From contig NC_086248.1 of the NCBI RefSeq assembly GCF_021018805.1, positions 98,293,239 through 98,357,238 of the forward strand: a DNA stretch of 64,000 nt, in the 5' to 3' direction. This document shows, one piece after another, positions 1 to 12,388 of the stretch (positions within the stretch are counted from its first letter, which is position 1; each line of letters starts with the position of its first letter). Source of the DNA: Prinia subflava. Its lineage: Eukaryota; Chordata; Aves; Passeriformes; Cisticolidae. The notes under the pieces were generated by a model. The model worked only from the letters and a program-made list of their open reading frames with translations. It was not told where the DNA came from and did not search any database. Made by a program: the position numbers and the translations under genes.

Positions 1-1032
1 GAAGCTTTCACAACAACTTCAAGAAGCTCTCTTCTTTTGGGATCAAACAAATATATTATTAAAGCAATACCCGTAAAAGGAATCAATCATTGGACTAAGT
101 GATGTCAAGGATTGCTGAGCAATTAAATCCAATTATTAATTTTGACGTATTGACTGAGAACTTCAGAACAGAGTATTGAGGAAAATAAGTAGAAGACACA
201 TGCTCATGAAACTATTCTTTGAGTCTTTATTTTCCCTCTGCACCGGATCTGAATATTAAGACACGCAAACAACCCTCTTCATCAATATTTAGAAAAGTTT
301 CATGGGCAATGCATACAGTAAATTCAGTTTTAAATAATGATATTATTAGCATATTTACTAAGCAATCAAGGTTTTATTTTGTTTGTTTGGGGGTTTTTGC
401 TATAGAAAAATGGGAACAGACAATAAAAGTGACACCTCTGAGAATTTCTGCTATATAGAAGGCAAGCTAGCAATAAGTCATCAAACCCAGAATTTTGAGA
501 TCTTTCCTCCACCTTAATTAGTTTAATGATATGACAATTTAACACGATTTTCAAAGAGAAATATATAATCAATGTAATACAAGCCCAGTGAAATAACATA
601 GCCATATGAGCTCTGTTTGGAAGCAGCTGACTGGTTAAACAGCACATGGGTAGCTCTCATTAGACTCAGCATGTGCTGCTCTTTGATTTGTTCCCATCAG
701 GCAAAGGATGTCAAGGTAAAGGTACAGCTGGTTCTTTGAAAGGAATATCATTAAGGGATAAATACAAAAAACTCAAAACTATCAAGGTTTTATTATAGAA
801 CAACCCATTTTCTAACAACATTGGATGAACATGCTCCATTTCTTCCCTACAGAAAGGAGAACACTTTTTTTAGACTACTACAGTATTTACAAATATTCTT
901 TATTATTTACATAAGGCACTTTTAACAACTCTCTTGTAAATCATATCTAATTCTATTATTTGGTTTTATTGTATCCTTTTTTCTTTTGTTTTGTGTTTGT
1001 TGTTTTTTTTTTAATTAAACTTTGCTCCACAG

Positions 1033-1184
1033 AAACATCAGCAATTATGCTTGGTAAACGGGGTAAGAAGTTCATACAAAGCTCTTTCACTGCACAGGCA
1101 GTGATGACAGGTTCTGTTAAATATGCATTTTCTCACCTTAAAGATATTTCACTGGAAGAGCCTGAGCAGCAGAAGAAACAGTAA
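1033..1184 (+). CDS. Probable terminal coding exon of a plus-strand gene entering from the left
   Basis: A long pyrimidine-rich tract from about 965 ends in CTCCACAG at 1025-1032, a strong 3' splice site. The frame that then opens, after two leading bases, runs 49 codons to TAA at 1182-1184. It ends with the acidic and polar tail SLEEPEQQKKQ. The codons look protein-like and include the segment SFTAQAVMTGSVKYAFSHL. A poly(A) signal follows 121 bases later. I do not recognise the family, so no function is given. Two alternatives remain. A plus donor at 1063 (GTAAGA) could cut the exon to 30 nt. The opposite strand also shows a possible 25-nt microexon at 1138-1162, with TTCTGCTGCTCAG before it and GTGAGA after it. 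That the plus frame stays open through GTAAGA to a natural stop favours a last exon. Confidence 0.4.
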
Positions 1185-1304
1185 TGATCTCTTGGCAAGC
1201 ACATATAAGCTGCCATTATTGTGATGAAACATTTAACCACAAGCAGCTTCCACAGTCAGACCTGCTTATGCAAAGGAGCACATTTCTTCAAGTGTTTTAG
1301 TTTA

Positions 1305-1310
1305 AATAAA
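1305..1310 (+). terminator. Poly(A) signal AATAAA for the leftmost plus-strand gene
   Basis: A canonical AATAAA lies 121 bases past the TAA at 1184 and is followed by ATTAAA at 1312-1317, then a T-rich stretch. This fits a short 3' UTR of about 130-150 bases. If right, transcription ends less than 1 kb from the 3' end of the minus-strand gene. Confidence 0.4.
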
Positions 1311-2242
1311 TATTAAAGTACTTTTAAGACTTATCTTCTAACTCAACTTTCACCTCTTTTGTATGTATAATACAGTATACTACTGTGTTTTTGGAGTAAG
1401 GGTTTGGTTGTTTTAATTTTAAAAAATCTTTGAGAAAAGATTAAATTGAAAAGAAATTAGCTGCCCTTTGCTTCGTACCAGCAAAGTAGTACAGACTTTT
1501 TAAAATCCTGGATCAAAACTACCTTATGCAATTTTGAATTTGCCAAGCCTAGTACCAATCCATCAAAGAAGGATTTCCTTCATTTCATTTTGGGCATTTA
1601 CATAAGTACCTTAAGTTGGGTCACTGGAATTATTCTCCCTCATTCCCCATCCCACTCCATTCAGAAGGCTGATCCTATAATCTAATTTCACAAAAGAAAA
1701 CTGCACTTTCTCTCCTCGTGAAGCAGCAAATATACATACAGCTTATTTGCATGGAGGCTTGATCTACAGGGGGTTAATATTTTAGAACTCCTAGGTAAAA
1801 TTTGCAATCACCTAAGACAAGCTAAAGAGACAACCTCAGGAATGCCTCACATCTTTGTGACATTAGGATTCTCCAAATGCAAATTACTGTGCAGGCACTG
1901 TTTTTTCAAGCTTTTCCTCTGAGAAGAGGGGGTGAAGGAAAAAGATACAAGATGCACTGGGAGAGCTTCCTTTTAGGAATAAAAGATTTTTTTACAAGAG
2001 CATGCTTATTGCTCTAGACCAACACAGTTTGGATTTCTAAACTGAATTCCAGAATGTAATGGAGCTTAGCCCTTGCAAGCTGTTTTGGAGATCAGTTCAA
2101 GAGCCAGGTCACTAGACTCACTGTGATATGTAAAGGATAAAAAGTGACAATCAAATTGCCGCTTTTCTCTTTATGCAGAAGAAATTACTAAATGTGCAGA
2201 ATCACCACAAACTTCAGTAATGAAAAAGACCTGCTTGCAAAA

Positions 2243-2296
2243 TTAATTGCTTCTGCAAAATACCTCCCACTTCAGTTTTCTTTCAATTTGATCCTG
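2243..2296 (-). CDS. Likely terminal exon of the minus-strand coiled-coil gene
   Basis: Read on the minus strand, the acceptor TTCAAATCAG is followed in phase 0 by QDQIERKLKWEVFCRSN and a TAA stop (2243-2245). This joins in frame to the exon at 3145-3234 and continues its charged, heptad-like pattern. Another acceptor at 2349-2350 (CTGACAG) would give a longer exon with a hydrophobic lead-in (KLVALIEGYF) in the same downstream frame. That version needs a two-base overhang that the neighbouring exon does not supply. A donor after WE at 2264 (GTATTT) is also possible, in which case this is internal. The protein family is not recognised. Confidence 0.45.
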   Translation of the reverse strand, partial: QDQIERKLKWEVFCRSN

Positions 2297-3144
2297 CTGA
2301 TTTGAACATACAAAATATCCTTCAATCAATGCCACCAGTTTGGAAAAACTGTCAGATTAAGGTGGTATTTTAATTATCATGGACTTGTCCTCCTCAAAGC
2401 TAAAAGCCAGAAGACACCATTAAATCCCTCAATCAAATGTTCATGGAATGCTGTCCCACAGTATTCAGCAACAGTTGGTCTGCAAAAAGGTTTCTCCATA
2501 TTTTGATATAGTAATTTTGATCTATAAAGAGAATTGCAAGCTAACCACAAAACTTCAGTCCTCATTTAGACAAACTGGATGAAAGTAATAATATACCATG
2601 AACAGCCAGCCTCCAGTCAAATTATTTGTAATCAAAAAAAAAAAAACAAACAGCGACCAAGCTCAGAAATTTAGTTTTCCTAGTTTAGCAAGGGACTTTC
2701 TGAGCATGTATACAATTTTGAAGAACTCGGCCTTTCAACAACTACTCATTATATTTATTTGTATGTTCAGAGACAAGAGCATAAAAATGACATTGTAAAG
2801 CTTTTGTTCAGGGTTCCTATCTGGTTGAACAAACAATTAGGGAGCATCTATCAATATTTGGATGTATTGATAGCCCAAAACCAAGCTAAGAATCCACACT
2901 TTACATGTCCAAATGCAGAACTGAAAGTGAGCTGCAACACAGCTATTTATTCCTGGATGGAAATCACACTTCACTATAGAAAGGGAACTAAGACAGCATT
3001 GCCACAGCTGAGGAAAATGCCACTTTCTCCCAGTATTTGCAAGATCCTACCAGGTAACAGCTGTAAGTTAATGCGGGGATATTCTTCTAGTTATGTTGGG
3101 ACAGGAAGGTGTGTGTGGGTAGTTTTATATTTTTATTAACTTAC

Positions 3145-3234
3145 TTTAATCTTATTTTGGATTTCAGTTTCCAGTTTGCTTGAAACCTCTTCTTGAGTAT
3201 CCTGAACTTGTTTCAGATGTAGCAATTTGTCCAT
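3145..3234 (-). CDS. Internal exon encoding a coiled-coil segment (minus-strand gene)
   Basis: This is the best coding exon in the window. On the minus strand the acceptor AATTTCTTCTAG precedes a 90-nt block, and the donor GTAAGTTAAT follows it, a near-consensus 5' splice site. Only one of three frames is open. It begins MDKLLHLKQVQDTQEEVSS and ends KLETEIQNKIK, a run of charged residues with regularly spaced L, V and I as in a coiled coil. It enters and leaves in phase 0, so skipping it would not shift the frame. It sits 0.85 kb upstream of the putative last exon and 1.1 kb downstream of another in-phase exon at 4379-4438. The composition suggests a structural or scaffold protein such as a centrosomal, ciliary or chromosome-axis component. 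That is inference from composition only. Confidence 0.6.
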
Positions 3235-4378
3235 CTAGAAGAAATTATGCTATTAATGATGTAGAAAGGGCCTAAATAAGAAGTCACTAAATTTTTCTAC
3301 AAGGTAAGCTCTTTTTTCATAAAGGATGAGGATGCTAAACCATGAAATTTTCAGCATTTAGGAGGACTGTACTGCTTAAGAGCAAAGCAGGTCTTTTTAA
3401 TTAGAGTAAGTAAATTCTTCTTTCAAGGCTCTCCATTTGGTTACTTATATTTTAAAAAAGGGAACAGTTAGTTATAGAAGTTACATATGTTTATGTAAAT
3501 CAAAGGCATCTCTACCAATGTAGAGATCAAAATCTAATCACCCTCTGCAGGCAGTTTTACTTCTAGTATTTATGCTTTTATTTCCAGTAAATTAATGATC
3601 GGAAATTAAATAATTTTGCTTCACTAGAGGGATCACATGATTTTTTAAAATACAGTGGTCTATCTGAGCTCTGGATGAAAGCAGGGAGAGGAGTAGCCTG
3701 AATTCACTGTGAGCAGCACTCAGATATTTTGGTGATCTGATCACACAAACTTCTATGGAATCAGATATTCCAAGAAACACTGCCAAGGTCCTCAAGAGTT
3801 TACAATTCTTCAGATGCACTGAATTGCTTTACTAAACACCAACTGCAAAAGAAGAATACATTTTTGTGTATATATCCACAAAAGAATTAAGCCTTATCTT
3901 AGCAGTACAACAAGAACCCTGAGACTATTGATTTTTCTCCCTTGCAAGAGAAGTCAGATTGTAGAGGTTTAAGCATATGCCAGAGTTGGGTCAGACTAGA
4001 TAGAGTTACAGTAAACACAAGTATTTTTGCGTTCCATTTTCGAGTAGCAATGATATGTCTTAGTGAAAGACTGGCATTCCATCAAGCTTTTGCATCTCCC
4101 ACACTGGACAAGGAAAAGGAGTTAATCATACAAGTTTTCAATCCAGAAAAGAGCTGCCTTTATTACTTAGAAGATGGAGAGTTACATTTCAGGGAATGAG
4201 TTCTAGAAAGTTTTACATCCAGCAGGGAGTGTCCATCAGCATGAATGGAAAACTGCAAGTCAGAAGCTATGAAACCATTACAAACTCCCTCAATGACCTT
4301 CTTCCAGCACAGGACTTTGGGAAGCATCACTCCACATCAGCTAAAATAAACCCCAATTCCCACCATCTCTTCCCTCAC

Positions 4379-4438
4379 ACAATACAAGTGATTAATATCC
4401 ATTTTCTGTGAAAGTGTATTCCTTGCTTCCTGTCTTTG
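4379..4438 (-). CDS. Probable in-phase exon upstream of the coiled-coil exon
   Basis: On the minus strand a long pyrimidine-rich tract (about 4439-4465) ends in CACTGCTCAG. The 60-nt block after it is open as QRQEARNTLSQKMDINHLYC, then GTGAGG forms a usable donor. Start and end are both phase 0, which fits the exon at 3145-3234 without adjustment. The peptide is polar and charged like its neighbour. The donor is the weaker side, with T rather than G at the last exon base. Later GT sites (for example after EEM) would extend the exon in the same frame. Confidence 0.42.
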
Positions 4439-5559
4439 CTGAGCAGTGAAATTAAGGACAAGAGGACAACTGCCCATACGGAGAACAGACTGCAATGTCT
4501 GTATGCAAAACATACACCATTGCAAAATCAACATCACACTGGGCCGGAAAAAGCTACCAACCTGTCTTTGAAAATAAAAAAAAAATTTAAAAGCCCAAAT
4601 GATGGACTTAAAAAGGAATAAAAAGGAAATGAGTCATGGGGAAAATTTCAGGGAAATTTCACATGAAAAGGAAACCCATAAGCAATTTCATAAAGTTTTC
4701 CATGCTGTTGTCCTCCCCCTCTGCCCCCTGCCCTTTCTTTTTTCTTTCCCAGAAGCTTGATGGAAAAGGACAGGCATCAAAATACTTTTATTTATCCTGC
4801 TGTTGGAAGGAGAACAAAACAGAGAATAGGCCACAGTGTGCTCTGACACTCTGAAGATTTGTCTGCTGCATCTTTTTATTCATGGAATAAAAAAATGCAT
4901 TGCATCAAGAACTGGCAACTACAAGCATTCAAAAACTATGAATCAGATTGCCAAAACCCAAACACATTAAATAACCATTCCATCTCCAGTTTTCAGACAT
5001 GCTGTCAGGAAATGAATGGTTTCTTTCTTCTCCTACGTCAAATGGGCAGGTGGAAAATTCCCAAGCACGTTCTTCTCATGGCTATGTTCTCAATCAGCTG
5101 GAAAGCAAATGTGTCAAAGTCCCAATAAGGTCATTTGGATTTATATCTTAAGTCCCTCCCTGACACTCAGAGGCAGCCTTCTGTCTTTGCTCAGGCACTA
5201 GAGAAACCAGAAACTTGGGAATGTTCAGATGCAGAAGGGGAAAAAAGATCCCAAGAGATAAAGATGGTTCTTCCACATGTCTATTATAAATCTGCTTTAC
5301 TTAAGCAAATTATCTTCTTTCCTCTGTAAATATCTTAAGTCATCACTTAATTAGATAAAGAAAAGCAAGCTGCTTTGCTGTTCCCGGCCAACATACTTTT
5401 CTTATGGAGAGCACAATGGTTTGAAGAGCAGATGGAAACAGCTGTTGGAAGCTCTGAAGAACACTGATCATCCCAGCTGCTCAGAAGACTGAAGCATACT
5501 GCTCTGCTTGATACATTTACCTGTTCACAAGCTTAGAACCTTTGCAGCTTCTAAACATT

Positions 5560-5585
5560 ATTCAGAGTCAGTCTTGACTCTGAAT
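5560..5585. repeat. Perfect 11-bp inverted repeat with 4-nt loop
   Basis: ATTCAGAGTCA and its exact reverse complement TGACTCTGAAT flank the loop GTCT. This can form a compact hairpin in DNA or RNA. Pairing does not extend outward (T versus G at the next position), so it is too short for a microRNA precursor. Confidence 0.8.
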
Positions 5586-7552
5586 GCAGCCCAAGGCTTT
5601 GTCAAAAAAAGTTTACCACAAATACAGTCTGCAGGGTAATTTGTTTGAATTAATTCAGAACAAGAAAAATTGAGTCCTCATGCAAAACATTTGTTTCCAG
5701 GAGACTCACAAAGGGATTCTGCTACTGAAATGACATCATGTTTGTCTTGAACAAGTGTGGTTTTACAGGAGTCTTCCAATGAGACCTTGCCCAGTGACTC
5801 AGTGAATCAAATTTTCTAGCTTTAGCACTTTCCAAAATAAATAAAAAAGAAACTATATTAGCAATCAAAATAGAAGCAAAAGCACAGGAATTGAGAAGCC
5901 CTTTTCCTACACAGACATGGTACCCAGATTCCAGGCTACATCTCAATTTGGATGGCTGTTCCCTTTGATTTGGAATTCTGCTTTGACAGTCATTGACCTG
6001 GAAATACTTTATAGACACTTAACCCTTGGGGAATGGTCACAATTAGGATCCTGAAAAAACCCAAAACATTTTAGGGAGGTCACAAGTACCACCATGACTC
6101 ACACACATAAAGATGGTTTCAAGGAATCAATTATTAGCTGTTTGAATGTGTCATGGCACAGTTCACACACAGCCATTTCATTATACAGATCAACTGTGCA
6201 GATGTGACACATCAAAAGGCAGCAATCTCAACAGTTTGAATGTATAAATTCAAACAGAATTTCTTCTAGTAAAGCCACTGACAAAAAAATTATTCTTTCT
6301 TATACATATGAATATGTTTAAGTTCAATGGTTTGTTGATAAAAAACACCTCTGAGGGAAAAAACATCTCTTAAAACTGTCATAATAATGAATTCATTGTA
6401 GCTGCAAGAATTTAAATTAAAATAAGAACAACCAGTAAAAAAAGCAGCACGTGTGACTCAAGACAAAAGATGCAGCTAGCCACCAGCCTAATAGGAGCCA
6501 AAGGACTGACCTTGTCAACTCCATCAATGGAAGTTGCCCCACACTCCTGGTACAGAAGAAACCCAAACAGGGCTTATTCTGTAGCTACAGATAACATCTC
6601 TAAGAACCTGCTTCCTGTCCCTCTTGCTGCCCTTTGGTCTTAACCTGTGATCCAGCAGTGCTCTTTGCCCCCTCAGGTGTATTAACTCATTCTGCCAGAA
6701 GAGCCTTGGTTTCTAATCCCACCTCTGGACTGCTCAACGTTAACTCCAGGATCTCACTGCCTACCATGCCCCCTCCCCTTCCCTACTATTTCTGATCATT
6801 TCACTGACACCAGAGGAGGAACAAGCAAGCAGGAGAGAGCCCCTAGCCTAGAATCACTCTCTGAAGGCTGTACCCCTTGGTTTTCCACTTTGTAACAGTA
6901 TTTCCCTCCTGCCTGCCCTAAACCACAGATCTATGCACTCATGTCCAGTTAAGATTCCTCACAACAAAGTACAAGAAAAGCAACTGGCACCAACCCTAGA
7001 AACAAGATAATACCCGAGCATCATCGAGGACCTACCAGTTGCCCTAGAGTTTTCTGCAACGTTAACTGATGAGGAATAAAACCTTAACAGTCAGATAAAT
7101 CACATACCCTTTACAGTACTTGTTCTCTAGTATTTTCCTTATGGCATCTATTCTGAGTTACAGCAGAGGCTGAAAAAGAGTCTGGCTTATTTTGTGGATT
7201 TTTGGGGAAGTTTTGCTATTATGCTGGGACAGGGAAGGAGAGAAACATTTACAAAAGACTTGGCAAGAAGTGGCAACACCCACTTTTCTTTTGTTATTTT
7301 GGCATCCATTGCCAATATTTTTGGATTTTCATTCTGGAAAAAGGAGAAAGATGAGGAATTGTCTGAAGGAGTGTTTGCTGGGCTGCTTGCCCTCAGAAAA
7401 CTGGAAAATTGCCAAGGCTGAAGAAAGAAAATATTCTATAAACTCAGATCTGAGTTGTGTTGAACAGAATAACATTTATGGAGAATTAATACTTCCAGTG
7501 TCTTGACCTAGGAAACTTTGTTATCTTGTATGATGTTCAAAGAAATGACCAG

Positions 7553-7674
7553 TGGAAAAATATACAGAAATTGCCAAACAATCAGCAGCAGTGCAGGCAG
7601 TTGCCCTGTCTGACAATCCTGTCAGACACCTCGATAAGAAGGTGCAGGAAGAAAGCCTGCAAGAGAAAGAGATG
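7553..7674 (+). CDS. Weak candidate plus-strand exon, antisense to the minus gene
   Basis: After an in-frame TGA and an acceptor-like CCAG, 40 codons are open on the plus strand. They include IAKQSAAVQAVALSDNPV and end KVQEESLQEKEM just before GTGAGC. The helix-forming, charged composition looks protein-like. It leaves in phase 0, matching the strong acceptor at 9939. The 3' splice site has a poor pyrimidine tract. The minus strand of the same block also has a superb acceptor (CTCTTTCTCTTGCAG), so the strand is uncertain. Confidence 0.2.
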
Positions 7675-9939
7675 GTGAGCTTATTTTTAGACTCTGTTAA
7701 CATTTATCTTATGCCATAAAATACTCAGGCTTACATTCTTCTCACTATTACTCATTCATTAGCAGACTGATCTTATCTTCTATATATAAAGAGCTAATCC
7801 TTTTGTTCTATAAGCAATCTTTAAGCCTTCTCCATTCTTTCTGAGTACCCAAATTCATGAAGGAAAAGGACTGACAGAAGCAAAAGCAGCCAGACAACCT
7901 GCCCATCCACACAACAAAGGTACAAATCACACCCTCGGGTTCACTCAGCTACCAGTAGCAGGTAATCAGTCAGAAGCCCCACACTTAAAATACTGTGATT
8001 TTAAAATAAAGTCTAAATGCTGTATCTTGCTCTAAGGAAAAGTTCCCATTTTATGGATTATCTTACTAGGAGGTATTGTTAGCTGTGGAATGGTGGCTCA
8101 GGGGGTGTAAAACAGGTTCAAGGCTTCAGGGAGCACAGTAATAAAGAGGAAGAAAGTAGTAAGGAGAAGATTAAATCTTACATCTGGGATTTGTTCAGTT
8201 ACTACAGAGTAAGGGATGCTCTTGAGAAGCTGCCTCTTCAGGCCAGGGAGGTCTGGTTGGGCTGGCCAGCTGTTCAAGGTGCCAGCTCCTGAGATTTAAT
8301 CAACCTTTAACTGTTGGAGGACATTCTCATTCTCCTGCAGCAACCCCAGGAGAGGCACTGGGGAAAGGAAGGACACAACCATACTAAAAGGCACCCCTGG
8401 CACACCCCTTAAAGAACAGCTGGGAGCCACCAGCTCAGACAGCAGAACTAGCACAGAGAGTCATGTAAAAAGACCAAGGCTGCAGTGACTCCTTGTAAAA
8501 CAAGTATCTGTAATCTTATCCAGCCGACGTGGCTAAAACCACAGGGGGTAAAGAGAAGGAAAGGTGCCAGCTGGAGAAGGCTAGTCTAAGAAAACAAAAA
8601 TATGAATTCCTGTTGCCTGCCTTATTTATAGTATAATTTATTCATCACCATCCCAGACAGAAATGTCTGAGCAACTTCCAGAGCACTGAGATGTTATTTT
8701 TGCCCTCCAAAATATACGGAGTATAAGAAACACAACCAACAATCACTGTTTAATACAATAATAATGCAATACTATGATTCACTTGCATTAAGTCTGACTA
8801 AATATGTCATTATCTTTAAATAGAAATGGCAACTAATAATTTTAAGACTAAAAATAGAAAGATATGTGATGTGAATCCTATGTGATTTACTCCTAATATG
8901 AATATATTATGCTGTCTTTCAAATATTTTCCTAGGTGCTTTCAGCTTTGGTAATTTTTTTTGTTTTTCACTCAATTTTGCTTTTTATTTTTTTTTGTGTA
9001 CCATCTAGTCACAGAAATACATTTCTAGCATTTTGTACAAAAAAGGATTACATCACTCCACTGCTACAGAAACCATGCTGATATGAAATGTAGATGGCAT
9101 TGCAACTAAAGAAAATCAAACTGCAGAGAAGATGACAATGAAATATGCAGGAGCAAATACACAAATAACCCCTTTATAATGAAAGGAATACTAAAAGTCT
9201 TCTAAAAATGTCAGCTAGGGGAACTCAATAAAGGTCAAGACACTTTGAAAAGGAGAAGTTAATCAAAGACTTTCTGTATTTACTGTCTTTTGTTCCATAA
9301 CAAAGTACAATGTACTCTAAGTTACTTTAAAGCTGTGACCTTTCTTGCCAGCATTCACTGTTCACTAACACTAAAGTCCCAAGTTTTGAAGAAGCCAAAC
9401 CTGTTGATGTGTAAATTGTGACTCTCTAAAAGCACTACTTAAATTACAGAGTTTCACCAACATGATTACTTTTGACTGTTCTTGCATAAACCAAAATAAA
9501 CAACAGGTGGGGAATGACCCCAGAACTCCCTTCATATATTTTAAACAGCCTTTAATGTTACCATTCCCACCACTAGCAAATCAAAATAGGTGCGGCAAAT
9601 ATCTTTGTGCCAATAAAAATGTTTCATTTAACAACAAAGCATGTGTTAAGAAGGCAAATTAAAATGTACAGGCACGTTTTGAAGTCACTGAATTTAGAGT
9701 TGTAAAAATAAACCAGCATTTTCAAAATCGAAGCATTACAAAAACAACAAGCAGATCTCCCATCACCTTAAGGAAAGCCATGGTTTTCAAATAATTTTCT
9801 TAAACTGTCACTATCAAAATGAAAAATCAAGAATGAGAGAGATTGTGAATAGTATCAAAACCACTCTTGAAACTTATTTTTTTGTGGCTTAACAACCATA
9901 TTTTCCTGTGTTTTAAAGTGTTTCTTTCTTTTTTTACAG

Positions 9940-10086
9940 GGCAAGACCATTAACACGAGAGGAGAAACAGCCTATAGCATGACTAAAAAGCAAGTGCTTC
10001 TGTCTTTCCCCCCCTCAGGAAAGAGTATTATTTTCCTAGGTTGGCTTCGTTGCAATGTACATTTAAGTTGCTCAAACAGCAGCTAA
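9940..10086 (+). CDS. Weak candidate plus-strand terminal exon
   Basis: TTTCTTTCTTTTTTTACAG (9921-9939) is one of the best 3' splice sites in the window. In phase 0, 48 codons follow (start GKTINTRGETAYSMTKK) and end at TAA 10084-10086. In phase 1 the frame reads ARPLTREEKQPIA and stops. AATAAA occurs at 10278-10283. Phase 0 agrees with the candidate exon at 7553-7674. It would lie inside an intron of the minus-strand gene on the opposite strand. Chance is a real alternative. Confidence 0.2.
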   Translation, partial: GKTINTRGETAYSMTKKQVLLSFPPSGKSIIFLGWLRCNVHLSCSNSS

Positions 10087-10315
10087 AACTACAGTTTCCG
10101 TTTTCAATTCCTATGATTCCCAAGACTTAAAAGCGGAAAGGAAATTTGTTTCCCAAATAACACCCCTTACTCTGCAGCTTACATAAAGCTAAGTAGTTAT
10201 TTCCTATGAGAATGTTACAGGAGTTAGTAAGACATCTTTTTCTTCTAAAAAGAATCATCCATGAGTCACCTCAAACCAATAAAGACACAATACCACCACG
10301 GACAACAGATCTACA

Positions 10316-10705
10316 CAGAATGGCTGAGGTTGGAAGGGACCTCTGGAGGACTTCTGGTCCTATCCTGCTCAAGCAGGACCAACTGCAGCCAATGAGCTTA
10401 TGAAGATCTGAGGGAGACTCCATAATCACCTTGGGGAACCTGTGCTGGTGCTCACTGACACTCTCAATAAAAAAGGTGATTTCTGAGGTGTTACTTGCCT
10501 CTGGTCCTGTCATTGGGCACCACTGAGAAGAGCCTTGTTTCGTCCTCTCTGCATCCTCCCTTCTGGTACTTGCACACACCTCCAGGCTGGAAAGTCCCAG
10601 CTCCCAACCTCCCTCACGTGTCAGAGATGCTCCAGTCTCCTCACCATGTCTGTGGCCCTTCATTGAACTGTCTCCAGTACATCCAGTATGTGTTTGTGCT
10701 GGGAC
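10316..10705 (-). mobile_element. CR1 LINE 3' fragment, reverse orientation
   Basis: The plus strand begins AGAATGGCTGAGGTTGGAAG, the reverse complement of a CR1 3' end. It proceeds through the recognisable blocks CTCAAGCAGGACCA, GGGCACCACTGAGAAGAGCC and GAGATGCTCCAGTC. The copy is diverged and truncated at its 5' side, as is usual for CR1. Its presence supports an avian or other sauropsid source. Confidence 0.9.
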
Positions 10706-12388
10706 TCGATCCTAAAAATTTATCGAAGAATTTAGAGTAACCTGATTATCTGGGAAGTTAAGCCTGAAAGGTTAAAAGTTGCACCTCAGCTGCTGCACAG
10801 GGTTTTACAAGATGCCAAAGAGAGCTTATTGCCCTCTAAATTCACCATGAAGGGGTTTCCTCTTTAGCCACTACAATCATAGCTTTGGTCCTGATCCTAA
10901 CTCAGAGCAGAACAATTAAGGCCAACTTTCAGGAAAATGAATTCTGTCTGAAAATATCTCCCTGCTAGCAGCAAAATTAGGGAGACTATAAAGTCACTTA
11001 AAAATTCACCAGTCCTCAGCTTCATTTCAAACAGTTTAAGCTTCATGAAGCAAATAATAAAGGTGATAATGTTGTGAAATATTGCCAGGCTGAGAGAAAA
11101 AACTAGCAGCTCTGTGTCACAGCATGACCTATCAAAATAATTCAAATTACCTTAGGAAACCATAAGTATCTTCCAACTTTTCTCCCTCTACATTTAGGTA
11201 AGAGGACTAAACACCTGAGGCTAGAAGACATGAGCAACGACCTTTACACTTATTTATATTAAGTCATTATTCTTTCATAGTGCTTCCAGAGCAATTTACA
11301 GTAATCTGCAGTATGAAAAACAGATATAACAGACAAAGAAAATAAGAAGTGATTAGCATTTCTTAGTATGTCAGAATTTTTAATGACTAATACTGTAGCA
11401 AAGAAGAAAGATTAATGGCAACACAGCAAGCAAGAAATGGGATTTTAGTATATTATAGAAAATAAAAAGTTGAAAGTGATCTAAAACCTCTAACAACATA
11501 TTTATAAGTCTTTTTTACTGGTAACAGACTCCAAATCAGGTTTGACTGCATTAGTCAGTAAGGAAAAATGTAATAATTTCCTGATACTTCACTGAAATTC
11601 TTAGACCAAACTACAACAAAAATAAATAATAATCCCTTTCAGAAGGAATATTAGAAAAGGATTCTCCTCTAGTTGCTCGGGAACTTCAGGGATTTAAAGT
11701 ATTTCAAAATGTCTGGCTGCAGTTCAACACAACATGGCTAATGGGACTCAGTATGAACTCTCCCATAACATTTTATCTAGTCAAATAATTTCTGTTTATA
11801 ACTTTCTATCTCTAGCTTCCATACTGTCAGATAGCAATATCAAGAATATAAATGGGAAACTACATTAAGAGATATCATAACTGACTCTTTTAAGCTGAAA
11901 GTAGGTTTTTCTATACATTAAGAACCACCTCAAGTCAGCTGCAAGATACCCTATAAAATAACATCTAGAACCTGCAATTTCTGTAAAGCTGTTACACAGT
12001 TTGATAGCGTAATTTGGTCACTTTCAATTATGCAAACCACATAACAGAAATATACTTTGAAATGATAACACTTTTGCCCATCAAAGTTTACTAGTTTACT
12101 TGGTGCATAGAGGAATATTTTTTTTTACTACTAGCAGGGAACTCAAGGCATTAACTGTAATTTGACATCAGATGTTCACCAATAAAGGTGAACACCGTGT
12201 CCTCCATCAAAAGCTGAAAAAGATTTAACTGACCACCAAATAAGGTAAACTATGATAAATCTAAAACTCTAAGCTTCAGACCTCATTTACAATGCATCTC
12301 TCCAAGTTATCAACTGCAAGATGTCTACAAGTTCATCAAGTCAGCTTTGTCTCACTCTAAATATCATAAAAAACTGAAGTACATTTAC

